The notes: generated by a model from the letters alone, not told the origin. A stretch of DNA of 30,100 nt from DASUBN01 sp035691665 (GCA_035691665.1 DASSIS010000090.1:1-30100); one strand, 5' to 3'; positions 1 to 7,501 are shown, numbered from the stretch's first letter. Translations and numbers: made by a program.

Positions 1-2388
1 CTCTCGACCTATCCACCCTTGCGCCATGACCGACGCGTACAGGCGCATTGGGAAGAGCAGGGTGGGCTCGCGCCAGCGGTGATCCAGAAAGCCAGCGACG
101 ACGATGACGAGAGCTGTTCGACCGAAGGTTGCACGGACCCGGACGATTCCGCCGCCCTCGAGGTGGCGTACGGCTACGACGCCTACGGCCATCTACAGGA
201 AGTGGACAAGCTGGACAACAACGGCAATCCCGCGGTGCGCTATTGGGTGGCCGCCGCCGTGAACGCCAGCGGCCAGGTGACCCAGGAAGGGTTCAACGTG
301 GGTCTCACCAGCAACTTGGCGGCCGTGATGGTGGCCCGGCAGTTCGATCCCGCCACGGGACAGGTGAACTGCATCAACGCCTATACCGCGGGTGCCCAGT
401 CCTCTCCCTGCCCCGGGAGCGCGGCGGCGGGTACGGTGCAATACGACACTTATAGCTGGGATGTCTACGGCAACCTCACCAACCGAGCCGATCTCATCAC
501 CGGTCTCAACGAGAGCTTCAGCTACGACGCGCTGAACCGCCTGGGCAACGGCGCCAACGGCGTCACCACCCAGGTGAACGGCGTCACGGTGGCGAGCGAT
601 AGCCCGAGCTATGACGACATCGGCAACATCACGACCCGCGCCGGCGGTGTCTATCATTACCCAGCGGCCGGCAGCGCCCTGCCGCACGCGGTATCGAGCA
701 TCGACCTGCCGAACGGCGGCGGGAGCTGGAACTTCACCTACGACGCGGACGGCAACCTGCAATCCGGCGGTCCCATCACCAATGCGGACTGGACTGCCTT
801 CGGCAAGCCCCTCGACATCGAGGCGAACGGCGCTACCGAGACCTTCACCTACGGCCCGAGCCGTGAACGCCTGACCCGGGTGGACAACACCCCGGGTGGG
901 GACACCGTGAGCACGGTATACATCGATGGCCTGTTCGAAGTGGAGACGGACAGCCAGGCAGGGACCACCACCTACCGGCACTACATCCAGGCCGGGAGCG
1001 AGACGGTGGCGATCGACGGGTTCAGCGTGGCCACCGGGGGCACGGCCACGGAGACCGTCACCTACCTCTACCACGACCACCTGGGAAGCGTGGAAGTCAC
1101 CTCCGACCCGAACGGCCAGAACGTCCAACGTTACTCCTACGACACCTGGGGCAAGGCGCGAGCCACGGGCGGGGCCACCGCCTATCAACCCATCGGCTGG
1201 GGCAGCTGCCTCGGCCCCACCCCCGCCGGCCAGCAGACCGGCTACACCGGGCACGAAAACCTCGACGACGAATGCCTGGTGCACATGGAAGGGCGGGTGT
1301 ACCTCCCGGACCTGGGCAAGTTCCTGTCGGCGGACCCGAACGTGCAGAACCCCATGTCCACCCAGGGGTACAACCGCTACGCCTACGTGGGCAACAATCC
1401 TCTCTCAGCGAACGACCCGACCGGATACTTCACGGACCCGGATCTCGGCAAGGCCATCTCTGACGTGGGGCCGTTCCTGAGCGCCATCCCCGGCTGTGCC
1501 TACTGGTGCGCGGCGACGGCGGCGGCCGTGGGAGGCTACATGGAGACGGGGAGTGTGGAAGAGGGTCAGCACGCCGGCAACCGGGCATTTGCAGCGGAAC
1601 TGATGTTCCATGCCGCCGGAAGCGAGTTCCAGGTAGACGGTCAGGCGCCGACCGGCTTGATGCTAGTGGGACGCTCCGTGACGGAGGGCATCATCGGTGG
1701 ACTCCTGAGCCAGGAGGGTGGCGGCCGGTTCGGAGACGGGTTCATTGGTGCGTTCGCGGGTAGCGAAAGCGACGGGCTGTTGGATCAGGACCTGCCCATC
1801 GACGGCAGCGCGCAAACAGCAGTAGCGCGTGCAACCATTAAGGCTATCCTCGGCGGCACAGTGTCTGACATAACCGGTGGCAATTTCGGCGACGCCGCCA
1901 TCACCGCCGCCATGCAGGAGATGTTTAATGATGAGTTAGACACAGCGCCCAAGAACCAATCAAATGCAGGCGTCGATAATCTCGCTGCCGCATATGAAAA
2001 TGAAACAGATATAGGGCTTTCATTTGGATTCCAATTCGGACTTAAAGCTGGAATTAATGATATTGCTTCAGCTGATTTTGATATTAATCTCGGATCAATT
2101 GACAAAAACTTGCTTACTTCGAATGATACAAAGCAGAGTTTTGATGCTTCAATATTAATTGGGAGTAAATACGGTGCGGGGCTTGGGATATCTAGAGTCC
2201 GCTATGAGAACGATTTTAGTACCGGAAAATTTTCTCCTTGGCAAGGAAGTGCTTACATCTTGAGAAATAATACGAGCGTTGATAATCATCTCGTGATTGA
2301 GTTTAACCCTAAGCTATTTATTGGCCTGGATATAAAACTTGATTTGACGGCGAGCTATCAGTATTGGAAGAATCTATTTCAGCATTGA
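1..2388 (+). CDS. RHS/YD-repeat polymorphic toxin, C-terminal part (5' end outside window)
   Basis: The reading frame is open from base 1, so the true start lies upstream; the in-frame TTG at 19 is not a credible start. Residue numbers here count from that TTG. Residues ~50-440 contain degenerate YD repeats (YGYDAYGHL, YDALNRL, YDDIGNITTR, YDADGNL) and then the RHS core (DHLGSVEVTSD, YDTWGKARA, GKFLSADPN, NRYAYVGNNPL). The core ends at DPTGY (residues 466-470), the junction motif after which RHS proteins carry variable tips. Residues ~471-645 are Gly/Ala-rich, including GGTVSDITGGNFGDAAITAA, a linker type common before RHS toxin domains. The last ~140 residues switch to AT-rich coding: bases 2041-2100 are 30% GC against 60% at 1081-1140, by hand count. 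They look beta-strand rich and I do not recognise them. RHS proteins form a cage that encloses and delivers a C-terminal toxin, through type VI secretion or at the cell surface. No VgrG, PAAR or T6SS gene is visible here. Confidence 0.93.
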   Translation, partial: LSTYPPLRHDRRVQAHWEEQGGLAPAVIQKASDDDDESCSTEGCTDPDDSAALEVAYGYDAYGHLQEVDKLDNNGNPAVRYWVAAAVNASGQVTQEGFNVGLTSNLAAVMVARQFDPATGQVNCINAYTAGAQSSPCPGSAAAGTVQYDTYSWDVYGNLTNRADLITGLNESFSYDALNRLGNGANGVTTQVNGVTVASDSPSYDDIGNITTRAGGVYHYPAAGSALPHAVSSIDLPNGGGSWNFTYDADGNLQSGGPITNADWTAFGKPLDIEANGATETFTYGPSRERLTRVDNTPGGDTVSTVYIDGLFEVETDSQAGTTTYRHYIQAGSETVAIDGFSVATGGTATETVTYLYHDHLGSVEVTSDPNGQNVQRYSYDTWGKARATGGATAYQPIGWGSCLGPTPAGQQTGYTGHENLDDECLVHMEGRVYLPDLGKFLSADPNVQNPMSTQGYNRYAYVGNNPLSANDPTGYFTDPDLGKAISDVGPFLSAIPGCAYWCAATAAAVGGYMETGSVEEGQHAGNRAFAAELMFHAAGSEFQVDGQAPTGLMLVGRSVTEGIIGGLLSQEGGGRFGDGFIGAFAGSESDGLLDQDLPIDGSAQTAVARATIKAILGGTVSDITGGNFGDAAITAAMQEMFNDELDTAPKNQSNAGVDNLAAAYENETDIGLSFGFQFGLKAGINDIASADFDINLGSIDKNLLTSNDTKQSFDASILIGSKYGAGLGISRVRYENDFSTGKFSPWQGSAYILRNNTSVDNHLVIEFNPKLFIGLDIKLDLTASYQYWKNLFQH
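968..1402 (+). repeat. RHS core segment duplicated downstream at 2769-3203
   Basis: These 435 bases encode the end of the RHS core. They recur at a constant offset of 1801 bases in 2769-3203. I counted about 26 differences (roughly 94% identity), most at third codon positions and giving about five amino-acid changes. Similarity stops about 12 bases before the DPTG junction codons, where the variable tip begins. Confidence 0.95.
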
Positions 2389-2402
2389 GTTGAGGTGGAA
2401 AA

Positions 2403-2747
2403 ATGAAACCAACAACTAGTACTGTTTTAGGATTAGCTTGGGTCTTTTGTTTGGGAGTGCTACTTTTATACACAAGAATATTTATTTTTAATGATCAACC
2501 CGTAGCTGCAGATTCGATAGCAGCGGCTAGTGCCATTCATTGGTACGACAAATTAATTTTGAGTTATGGGCTTATTAGTTATGTCGTGCTTTGGTTCTGG
2601 ATGTTGACTCATTATTTCAAGAATCGCCCCAAACGCTGGTCAATATTTTGGGGACTTTCTCTTATTTTCACATCTCCTATAGTTTTGCTTTTCTATTTTT
2701 TTATTATCTTTATTCCCTCTAATAAAAAGCAGGTAGCGAGAGTCTAG
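2403..2747 (+). CDS. small three-helix membrane protein, candidate RHS immunity protein
   Basis: This 114-residue protein has three predicted membrane helices at about residues 8-29, 51-71 and 80-104, and a basic tail (SNKKQ). Between helices 1 and 2 is a ~20-residue hydrophilic loop. The gene starts 14 bases after the rhs stop, with a good ribosome binding site (GAGGTGG, 2392-2398). It is as AT-rich as the RHS tip and quite unlike the GC-rich genes around it. I recognise no family. In RHS loci the small gene directly after the variable tip normally encodes the cognate immunity protein, so that role is inferred from position and shared composition. A membrane immunity protein would fit a tip acting on or in the inner membrane, but that is speculative. 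Homology could also show it to be an unrelated cargo gene. Confidence 0.75.
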   Translation: MKPTTSTVLGLAWVFCLGVLLLYTRIFIFNDQPVAADSIAAASAIHWYDKLILSYGLISYVVLWFWMLTHYFKNRPKRWSIFWGLSLIFTSPIVLLFYFFIIFIPSNKKQVARV

Positions 2748-2768
2748 GATTAACTCTTCAGTATTAAG

Positions 2769-3208
2769 CCACCTACCGGCACTACATCCAGGCCGGGAGC
2801 GAGACGGTGGCGATCGACGGGTTCACCGTGCCCACCGGAGGCACGGCCACGGAGACCGTCACCTACCTCTACCATGACCACCTGGGGAGCGTGGAAGTCA
2901 CCTCCGACCCGAACGGCCAGAACGTCCAACGCTACTCTTACGATACCTGGGGCAAGGCGCGGGCCACGGGCGGAGCGACCGCCTATCAACCCATCCCCTG
3001 GGGCAGCTGCCTGAGTCCCACCCCCGCCGGCCAGCAGACCGGCTACACCGGGCATGAGAACCTCGACGACGAATGCCTGGTGCACATGGAAGGGCGGGTA
3101 TATATCCCGGACCTGGGCAAGTTCCTGTCGGCGGACCCGAACGTGCAGAATCCCATGTCCACCCAGGGCTACAACCGCTACGCTTACGTGGGGAACAACC
3201 CTGTTTAA
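2769..3208 (+). pseudogene. orphan RHS core fragment
   Basis: This frame encodes the same RHS core as bases 968-1402 of the main gene, from TYRHYIQAGSE to NRYAYVGNNPV, and then stops at TAA 3206-3208. An in-frame TAA at 2765-2767 lies directly before the homology, so there is no connection to upstream coding. The only possible start is GTG 2807, with no clear ribosome binding site. It lacks the YD repeats, the DPxG junction and any tip, so it is probably not a functional protein. Displaced C-terminal RHS fragments are known relics of tip replacement: a new tip enters by recombination in the core and the old core-tip end is left downstream. Here the old tip itself has been lost. The mostly synonymous differences suggest both copies were once under protein-level selection. 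Confidence 0.88.
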
Positions 3209-3407
3209 GCTGCCGCCGAATTCGCAGACAAAGAGAAGGGCCGCGGGCTTGCCGCATGCGGCGGGCGCCCCATTAAGGGTTCGAAGCGTAGTTTCGAGCG
3301 GGCGTACAAGGATGTACGCCCTGGACCACTAGCGAAGCGGGATGTGTAGCGTCGCGGGTGGGGCTGGGCGTTAAAAGAACATCGAGCCAACGCCATGGAC
3401 GGCATTA
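3209..3407. other. non-coding region with small hairpins
   Basis: I see no gene here. It holds a perfect palindrome gccgcatgcggc (3251-3262) and a hairpin with 8-base arms gggcgtac/gtacgccc around the loop aaggat (3300-3321). A weaker gcc-atggac-ggc unit lies at 3392-3403. These belong to the dispersed hairpin family seen in the other gaps of this window. Confidence 0.6.
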
Positions 3408-3422
3408 ATGCTTCACAAAAAG

Positions 3423-3455
3423 AAAAAGGCCCGAGGTTTCCCTCGGGCCTTTTTT
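3423..3455. terminator. bidirectional intrinsic terminator
   Basis: Nine-base arms ggcccgagg (3428-3436) and cctcgggcc (3441-3449) enclose the loop tttc. A T run follows (3450-3455) and an A run precedes (3423-3427), so the hairpin can end transcription on either strand. It sits 19 bases past the stop of the minus-strand mini-protein gene. Confidence 0.9.
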
Positions 3456-3473
3456 AATCCCGATTGCTCGGAA

Positions 3474-3692
3474 TTACTTCTTGGCGCCGGCGCCGGTGGA
3501 AGCGGCAGGAGCGGCTTCCTTCTTGGCGTGGTGCTTCTTCATCATGTGCTTCTTGGCATGATGCTTCTCGTGCTTCTCCGTCTTGGCGGGAGCGGCGGCG
3601 GAAGAGGTGGCCGGGGCGTCAGCAGCCACGGACAGGCCGGCGAAGGCGAGCAGGGAAGCGGCGATAACGCTGATCATGATCTGACGTTTCAT
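3474..3692 (-). CDS. exported His/Lys/Ala-rich mini-protein
   Basis: The 72-residue product starts with a typical Sec signal peptide: basic MKRQ, a hydrophobic core at ~6-20, and cleavage probably after SVAA-D or ADA. The mature part of ~50 residues is low-complexity, with an alanine-rich start, then a central block packed with His and Lys (KHEKHHAKKHMMKKHHAKK), then an Ala-rich end. The start is supported by GGAG (3700-3703) 7 bases upstream. It has its own terminator. Small His/Lys-rich periplasmic proteins of this look include acid-shock (Asr-like) and metal-binding peptides, but composition alone cannot assign a role. It has no operon partner. The strong signal peptide, RBS and terminator make it a convincing real gene. 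Confidence 0.82.
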   Translation of the reverse strand: MKRQIMISVIAASLLAFAGLSVAADAPATSSAAAPAKTEKHEKHHAKKHMMKKHHAKKEAAPAASTGAGAKK

Positions 3693-3899
3693 CGGAGTAC
3701 TCCAGTTATTAAAAGTTTGATGTCTACTACCATGGTTTTAAACACCACCCCGGTGCCGATAGAGGGTTACCCCCCGTACGCCGTGATGGCTTCAATAGCC
3801 CCCAATCACCGCCGGTTTGGCCGACGCCGTTGCGGACACCCTGTCCCGGGCCTGACACGTCCTTGTCGCGGCTATAACGCGTCCCCGTAGGCCTGGTTG

Positions 3900-3920
3900 A
3901 CGCCTTTTTGAGGCGTTTTT
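3900..3920 (+). terminator. possible small terminator hairpin
   Basis: Arms acgcct (3900-3905) and aggcgt (3911-3916) are followed by four T. No plus-strand gene lies directly upstream, so its purpose is unclear; it may block read-through into the HD-GYP gene. Confidence 0.35.
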
Positions 3921-3966
3921 CGGGCCGGACACGCTCCCTGGGTCCTTAGGGGTCCCCGGGGAGGGC

Positions 3967-3975
3967 TGGCATAAT
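3967..3975 (+). promoter_or_regulatory. extended -10 promoter of the HD-GYP gene
   Basis: TGGCATAAT matches an extended -10 element (TGn plus CATAAT, 3970-3975). No convincing -35 is seen. Transcription would start about 6-8 bases later, that is at 3982-3984, which is the ATG itself. No Shine-Dalgarno is present, so the message may be leaderless. Confidence 0.5.
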
Positions 3976-3983
3976 ACAACCAA

Positions 3984-5192
3984 ATGAGCCGAAAAGTACC
4001 TGTTTCACAGCTCACTCTGGGCATGTATGTGAGCGAGCTGGACCGCCCCTGGCTGGAGAGCCCGTTCCTGTTCCAGGGCTTCTTCATCGAGTCCCCGGAC
4101 CAGCTGGCAGCCCTCCAGGAGTGCTGTGAGCACGTGTATGTCCAGGAAGACCCCCGGCTGGGGGGGGAGGGGGGGGCCGCCCAGGGCGGCGATATGACCA
4201 TCCCAGGGGTCCGGGACAGCACCGAACGGCAGGTGTTCCGGCAGGCGGTCCGCCGGCTCCTGGAGTACCGCCAGAAGCTCTATCCCCAGCTCAAGAAGGT
4301 GCTGGAGGACGCGCGCCTCGGCCACATCATGGACAGCCGGGATACCCGGGTGCTGGTGCAGCAGCTGGTGGAGCTCGTGGCGGTGAACCCCCAGGCGGCC
4401 CTCTGGCTCACCAACCTCAAGGACCGGCACAGCCACACCGCCGACCACTGCTTCAACACCATGGTGCTGTCGGTGGCCTTCGGAAGCCACTTGGGCATGT
4501 CCAAACAGACCCTGGAGGAGCTGGGGCTCGGGGCCCTGCTCCACGACGTGGGCAAGATGCGCACCCCGGTCACGGTGCTGGACAAGCCGGGGGTGCTCAC
4601 GGAGGACGAGTTCGACATCCTGAAGAAGCACCCCCTGGACGGCTTCCAGATGCTGCGCAAGCAGGGGGGCTTCCCGGCGGTGACCCTCGAGATAGTGCAG
4701 CTGCACCACGAGCGGGTCGGCGGCCAGGGCTACCCCATGGGCCTCAAGGGCGAGGAGATCCCGCTGCACGTGCGGGTGGTGGCCTTGACCGAGGTCTACG
4801 ACGACATCAGCAGCGACCGGGTGTACCACGACGGCATCCCGGCGGCGAACTGCCTGAACATGATGTTCCACTGGGCGCCGCGGGACTTCGGGGAGGAGCT
4901 GATGCAGGAGTTCATCCGCTGCATCGGCATCTATCCCATCGGCAGCTTGGTGGAGCTCAACACCGGGGCGCTCGGCATCGTGATGTCCAGCAACCCGGAC
5001 AGCCGCCTGAAGCCGGTGGTGATGCTGGTGCGCGACCGGGAGGGCCGGCCTTACCGGCGCCGCCCGCTGCTGAACCTGGCGGCCCCCGGCCACAAGGAGA
5101 GCGGCTTCTCCTGGCAGGTGCAGCGGGTGGTGGACTGCAAGGATTACGACATCGACCCGGCGCGCATCGCCGAGATGGAAGCGCGCCTGTGA
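3984..5192 (+). CDS. HD-GYP domain cyclic-di-GMP phosphodiesterase with N-terminal DUF3391
   Basis: This 402-residue cytoplasmic protein has an N-terminal DUF3391-type domain (~3-60: SQLTLGMYVSELDRPW, FLFQGF) and a C-terminal HD-GYP domain (~145-310). Visible metal and catalytic residues are H187-D188 (LLHDVGK, with K191), H216 (KKHPLDG), H241-H242, the GYP loop GGQGYP (246-251), and D273/D274 (EVYDDISSDR). HD-GYP proteins hydrolyse c-di-GMP to pGpG or GMP. The usual HHExxDGxGYP reads HHERVGGQGYP here, so the Asp before the GYP loop is Gly; most other ligands are intact and activity is likely. A G8-A-G8 run lies in the linker codons around residue 60. ArfB overlaps its end by four bases. A diguanylate cyclase lies 3 kb away on the other strand. 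The lack of an RBS is discussed under the promoter. Confidence 0.93.
   Translation: MSRKVPVSQLTLGMYVSELDRPWLESPFLFQGFFIESPDQLAALQECCEHVYVQEDPRLGGEGGAAQGGDMTIPGVRDSTERQVFRQAVRRLLEYRQKLYPQLKKVLEDARLGHIMDSRDTRVLVQQLVELVAVNPQAALWLTNLKDRHSHTADHCFNTMVLSVAFGSHLGMSKQTLEELGLGALLHDVGKMRTPVTVLDKPGVLTEDEFDILKKHPLDGFQMLRKQGGFPAVTLEIVQLHHERVGGQGYPMGLKGEEIPLHVRVVALTEVYDDISSDRVYHDGIPAANCLNMMFHWAPRDFGEELMQEFIRCIGIYPIGSLVELNTGALGIVMSSNPDSRLKPVVMLVRDREGRPYRRRPLLNLAAPGHKESGFSWQVQRVVDCKDYDIDPARIAEMEARL
4160..4176 (+). repeat. G8-A-G8 homopolymer tract inside the HD-GYP gene
   Basis: Eight G, one A and eight G form an almost unbroken purine run encoding Leu-Gly-Gly-Glu-Gly-Gly in the linker between DUF3391 and the catalytic domain. 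Runs of this length are prone to slippage. A one-base change here would remove the whole HD-GYP domain. It could also form a G-quadruplex. Confidence 0.85.
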
Positions 5193-5620
5193 GCCGGGAG
5201 ACCGAGATCATCCTCAGCAACGGGATGGCTCTCGACGCCCTGGAGTTCGATTTCCGCTTCGTGCGCGCTTCGGGACCCGGTGGCCAGAACGTGAACAAGG
5301 TGTCGAGCGCGGTGGAGCTGCGCTGGGACCTGCGCCGGAGCGCCTTCCTGCCGGTGGGAGTGCGTATGAGGCTCGAGGCCCTGGCGGGCTCGCGGCTCAC
5401 GGACGAGGGGGTGCTCATCATCCACGCCCAGCGGCACCGCACCCAGGAGCGCAACCGGGCGGACGCGGTGGAGCGGATCGTGGCCATGGTCGAGCAGGCG
5501 CTTCATCCCCCCAAGCCGCGCAAGAAGACCCGGCCCAGCAAGGCCTCGAAGCGCCGGCGCCTGGACGGCAAGCGCCACCAGGGGGACAAGAAGCGCTCCC
5601 GCAGCGGCCGCTACGACTGA
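5189..5620 (+). CDS. arfB: alternative ribosome-rescue factor B (peptidyl-tRNA hydrolase ArfB/YaeJ)
   Basis: ArfB enters stalled non-stop ribosomes and hydrolyses the peptidyl-tRNA. The 143-residue product carries the release-factor signature FVRASGPGGQNVNKVSSAVE with the catalytic GGQ at residues 31-33. It ends in a strongly basic tail (KPRKKTRPSKASKRRR and onward) that in the family reads the empty mRNA channel. The length matches E. coli YaeJ (140). The GTG start overlaps the HD-GYP stop (GTGA, 5189-5192), implying translational coupling. The short length excludes a full peptide-chain release factor. Confidence 0.95.
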   Translation: MSRETEIILSNGMALDALEFDFRFVRASGPGGQNVNKVSSAVELRWDLRRSAFLPVGVRMRLEALAGSRLTDEGVLIIHAQRHRTQERNRADAVERIVAMVEQALHPPKPRKKTRPSKASKRRRLDGKRHQGDKKRSRSGRYD

Positions 5621-5772
5621 GTCCGCGGCATGCCGCGGACGCCTGTGCAGGAGAGCACAGGCGCGACCCGCCCGCTGCACATGGATGTGGAAGGGGGTGA
5701 ACAGCTATAGCTGTTCACGGGAGCCACGTACGGCGTCCTGGGCTTTCGGCGAAGCAGGAGCGGAGCCGAAAG
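5621..5772. repeat. cluster of palindromes and hairpins after arfB
   Basis: Directly after the arfB stop lies a perfect 20-base palindrome (gtccgcggca/tgccgcggac, 5621-5640). Next come a hairpin gcctgtgc-aggaga-gcacaggc (5641-5662), a short cac-atggat-gtg unit (5678-5689), and a perfect 22-base palindrome with 11-base halves starting gtgaacag (5697-5718). The last two are gcc-acgtac-ggc (5723-5734) and an 8-base stem ctttcggc/gccgaaag (5743-5772). No gene is visible in 5621-5859. The first hairpins could end arfB transcripts, but none has a T run. Confidence 0.8.
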
Positions 5773-5807
5773 TGACGAAGTCACCCGGAACGGCGGTTCA
5801 GTGCTAC

Positions 5808-5838
5808 AAAAAAGAAAAGCCGGCTCGAAGCCGGCTTT
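5808..5838 (-). terminator. intrinsic terminator of the APC permease gene
   Basis: Ten-base arms aaagccggct (5816-5825) and agccggcttt (5829-5838) with loop cga are flanked on the left by an A-rich run (5808-5818), which reads as a U tract on the minus strand. It lies 22 bases past the permease stop. Confidence 0.88.
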
Positions 5839-5859
5839 CCCATTTCAGATCAGCAGCTC

Positions 5860-7473
5860 TTAGTGAGGAGGCATCTCCATGCCCCGGGACGCCAGCACCT
5901 GGATGCGCTCCGCGTCCTCGTAGCAGGCCCTGCTGCCCTGGCCGCACTTGATGGCCAGCCACAGGATGACGACGCTGAACACCACGATGATGGCCATACC
6001 GGTGAAGAAGCCGAAGCCGTCGTGGCCGCCCATGCCGCTGGTGGAGGGACCGAAGTAGCTGATGAGCCACATGCCGACGAAGTAGGGGAACAGCCACCAG
6101 GCGTTCTCCCAGCCCAGCTTCGAGGCGGGCAGGCGCTTCACGCCGAAGTGCCAGATCAGGTAACCCACCACGTAGACCGCCACCAGTCCGAACAGGAAGT
6201 TCACCACCAGGTCGCCGGTCCAGTAGATGATCCAGTTGGAGGCGATGAAGGCGACCAGCGACACCGCCTTCGGCCACTTGAGCCTAAACGGGCGCTCGGC
6301 GTCCTTCATGCTGCTGCGCAGGTGCAGCAGGATCACCGGGCCGATGGCGTATGACAGCACGGTGATGGATACCACCGCCGACACCAGCTTCTGCCAGGAG
6401 GGGAAGGGGAAGAAGAACAGCACGCCCACCGCGTAGGTGGCCACGAGCGCGACCCAGGGCACGCCGAAGCGATTGAGCTTGGTGACGTGCTTGGGTGCGT
6501 TGCCCATCTCGCCGGCGGCCATGATGATGCGCGGGCTGCCGGTGATGTAGATGAAAGCGGTGCCGAGCGGCGAGACCACGGCGTCGAAGTACAGCACCAC
6601 CGCCCACCAGAAAGCGCCCACGGCGGTGAGGATGGCGGCCAAAGGCCCGAACATGCCCGTGAAGTGCAGCTTGGTCCAGCCTTCGCTGATGTCAGCGGGC
6701 TGCAACGCCACGATGAAGGCGTACTGCAGGCCGAGGTAGACGATGAGCGCGATGATGATGGAGCCGATGAGGGCGATGGGCACGTACTTGTTGGGGTTAC
6801 GGGTCTCGCCGGCCAGCGCGATGGCCTGCTGGAACCCCAGGAAGCTGAACACGATGCCGGAGGTGCCGACCGCGGTGAAGATGCCGCTCACCGGGGTGCT
6901 GTCGAGCTGCGCCGTCATGTTGCCGGGATGGAACGAGTACGCCACCAGGATGAAGATGGTGGCGACCGGCACCAAGAGCTTCCACCAGGTGGCCAGGCTG
7001 TTGATGGCGATGACCCAGCGGATGGCCAGGAAGTTGAGCCCGACCACGAACGCGAGCAGGATGGCCGCGGCCACGAAACCGACGTTGGTCAGGAGGCCGT
7101 TCGGGTCCAGGAAGCCCGGGAAGTAGGTGTTGGTGTAGGTGAGCACCGCCACCACTTCCACCGGGGGCACCGAGACGAAGGCCAGGAACAGGATCCAGCT
7201 CCAGATCTTGCCCACGAAGTCGCCGTGGCTGACGTGGGTCATGTGCACCAAGGCCCCGGAGTTGGGGAACATGGTGGAGAGCTCGGCGAACACGAAGGCC
7301 AGGAACAGGATGGCCGCGGCGCCGATGATCCAGGAGAGGATGCTGAACGGGCCCGCCTGGAGGGAAGCGTGCAGGGCGCCGAACAGCCAGCCGGAACCGA
7401 TGATGCTGCCCAGGCTGGCGTAGAGGAGTCCGACGACGCCGGCTTCGCGCCGGAGCTTGTTGGGGCCTGCCAT
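5860..7473 (-). CDS. APC-superfamily amino acid permease
   Basis: The 537-residue protein has about 12-14 hydrophobic segments. It begins with the helix-1 motif GLLYASLGSIIGSGWLFG, which matches the unwound substrate-binding helix (GSIIGSGW) of APC transporters. Further family features are FAELSTMFPNSGALVHMTH (helix 2-3) and GFQQAIALAGETRNPNKYVP (helix 6 and following loop). It probably takes up or exchanges an amino acid or similar cation-linked substrate across the inner membrane; the sequence does not name the substrate. The start ATG (7471-7473) has GGGAG (7484-7488) upstream. The gene is monocistronic, with its own leader hairpin and terminator. The C-terminal ~40 residues after the last helix are polar (CYEDAERIQVLASRG). 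Confidence 0.9.
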   Translation of the reverse strand: MAGPNKLRREAGVVGLLYASLGSIIGSGWLFGALHASLQAGPFSILSWIIGAAAILFLAFVFAELSTMFPNSGALVHMTHVSHGDFVGKIWSWILFLAFVSVPPVEVVAVLTYTNTYFPGFLDPNGLLTNVGFVAAAILLAFVVGLNFLAIRWVIAINSLATWWKLLVPVATIFILVAYSFHPGNMTAQLDSTPVSGIFTAVGTSGIVFSFLGFQQAIALAGETRNPNKYVPIALIGSIIIALIVYLGLQYAFIVALQPADISEGWTKLHFTGMFGPLAAILTAVGAFWWAVVLYFDAVVSPLGTAFIYITGSPRIIMAAGEMGNAPKHVTKLNRFGVPWVALVATYAVGVLFFFPFPSWQKLVSAVVSITVLSYAIGPVILLHLRSSMKDAERPFRLKWPKAVSLVAFIASNWIIYWTGDLVVNFLFGLVAVYVVGYLIWHFGVKRLPASKLGWENAWWLFPYFVGMWLISYFGPSTSGMGGHDGFGFFTGMAIIVVFSVVILWLAIKCGQGSRACYEDAERIQVLASRGMEMPPH

Positions 7474-7501
7474 GATCTTTGAGCTCCCGTCTAGGTTTGG
7501 A

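Noticed and set aside
193..1284. Minus-strand frame in the RHS gene, echoed at 2750-3085
   Set aside because: It is repeated only because the RHS core is duplicated; no RBS or domain.
3408..3890. 160-residue plus-strand frame over the mini-protein gene
   Set aside because: It runs through a terminator and is antisense to a gene with signal peptide, RBS and terminator.
4005..5093. 362-residue minus-strand frame opposite the HD-GYP gene
   Set aside because: His/Leu/Gln-rich shadow of a gene with clear catalytic motifs.
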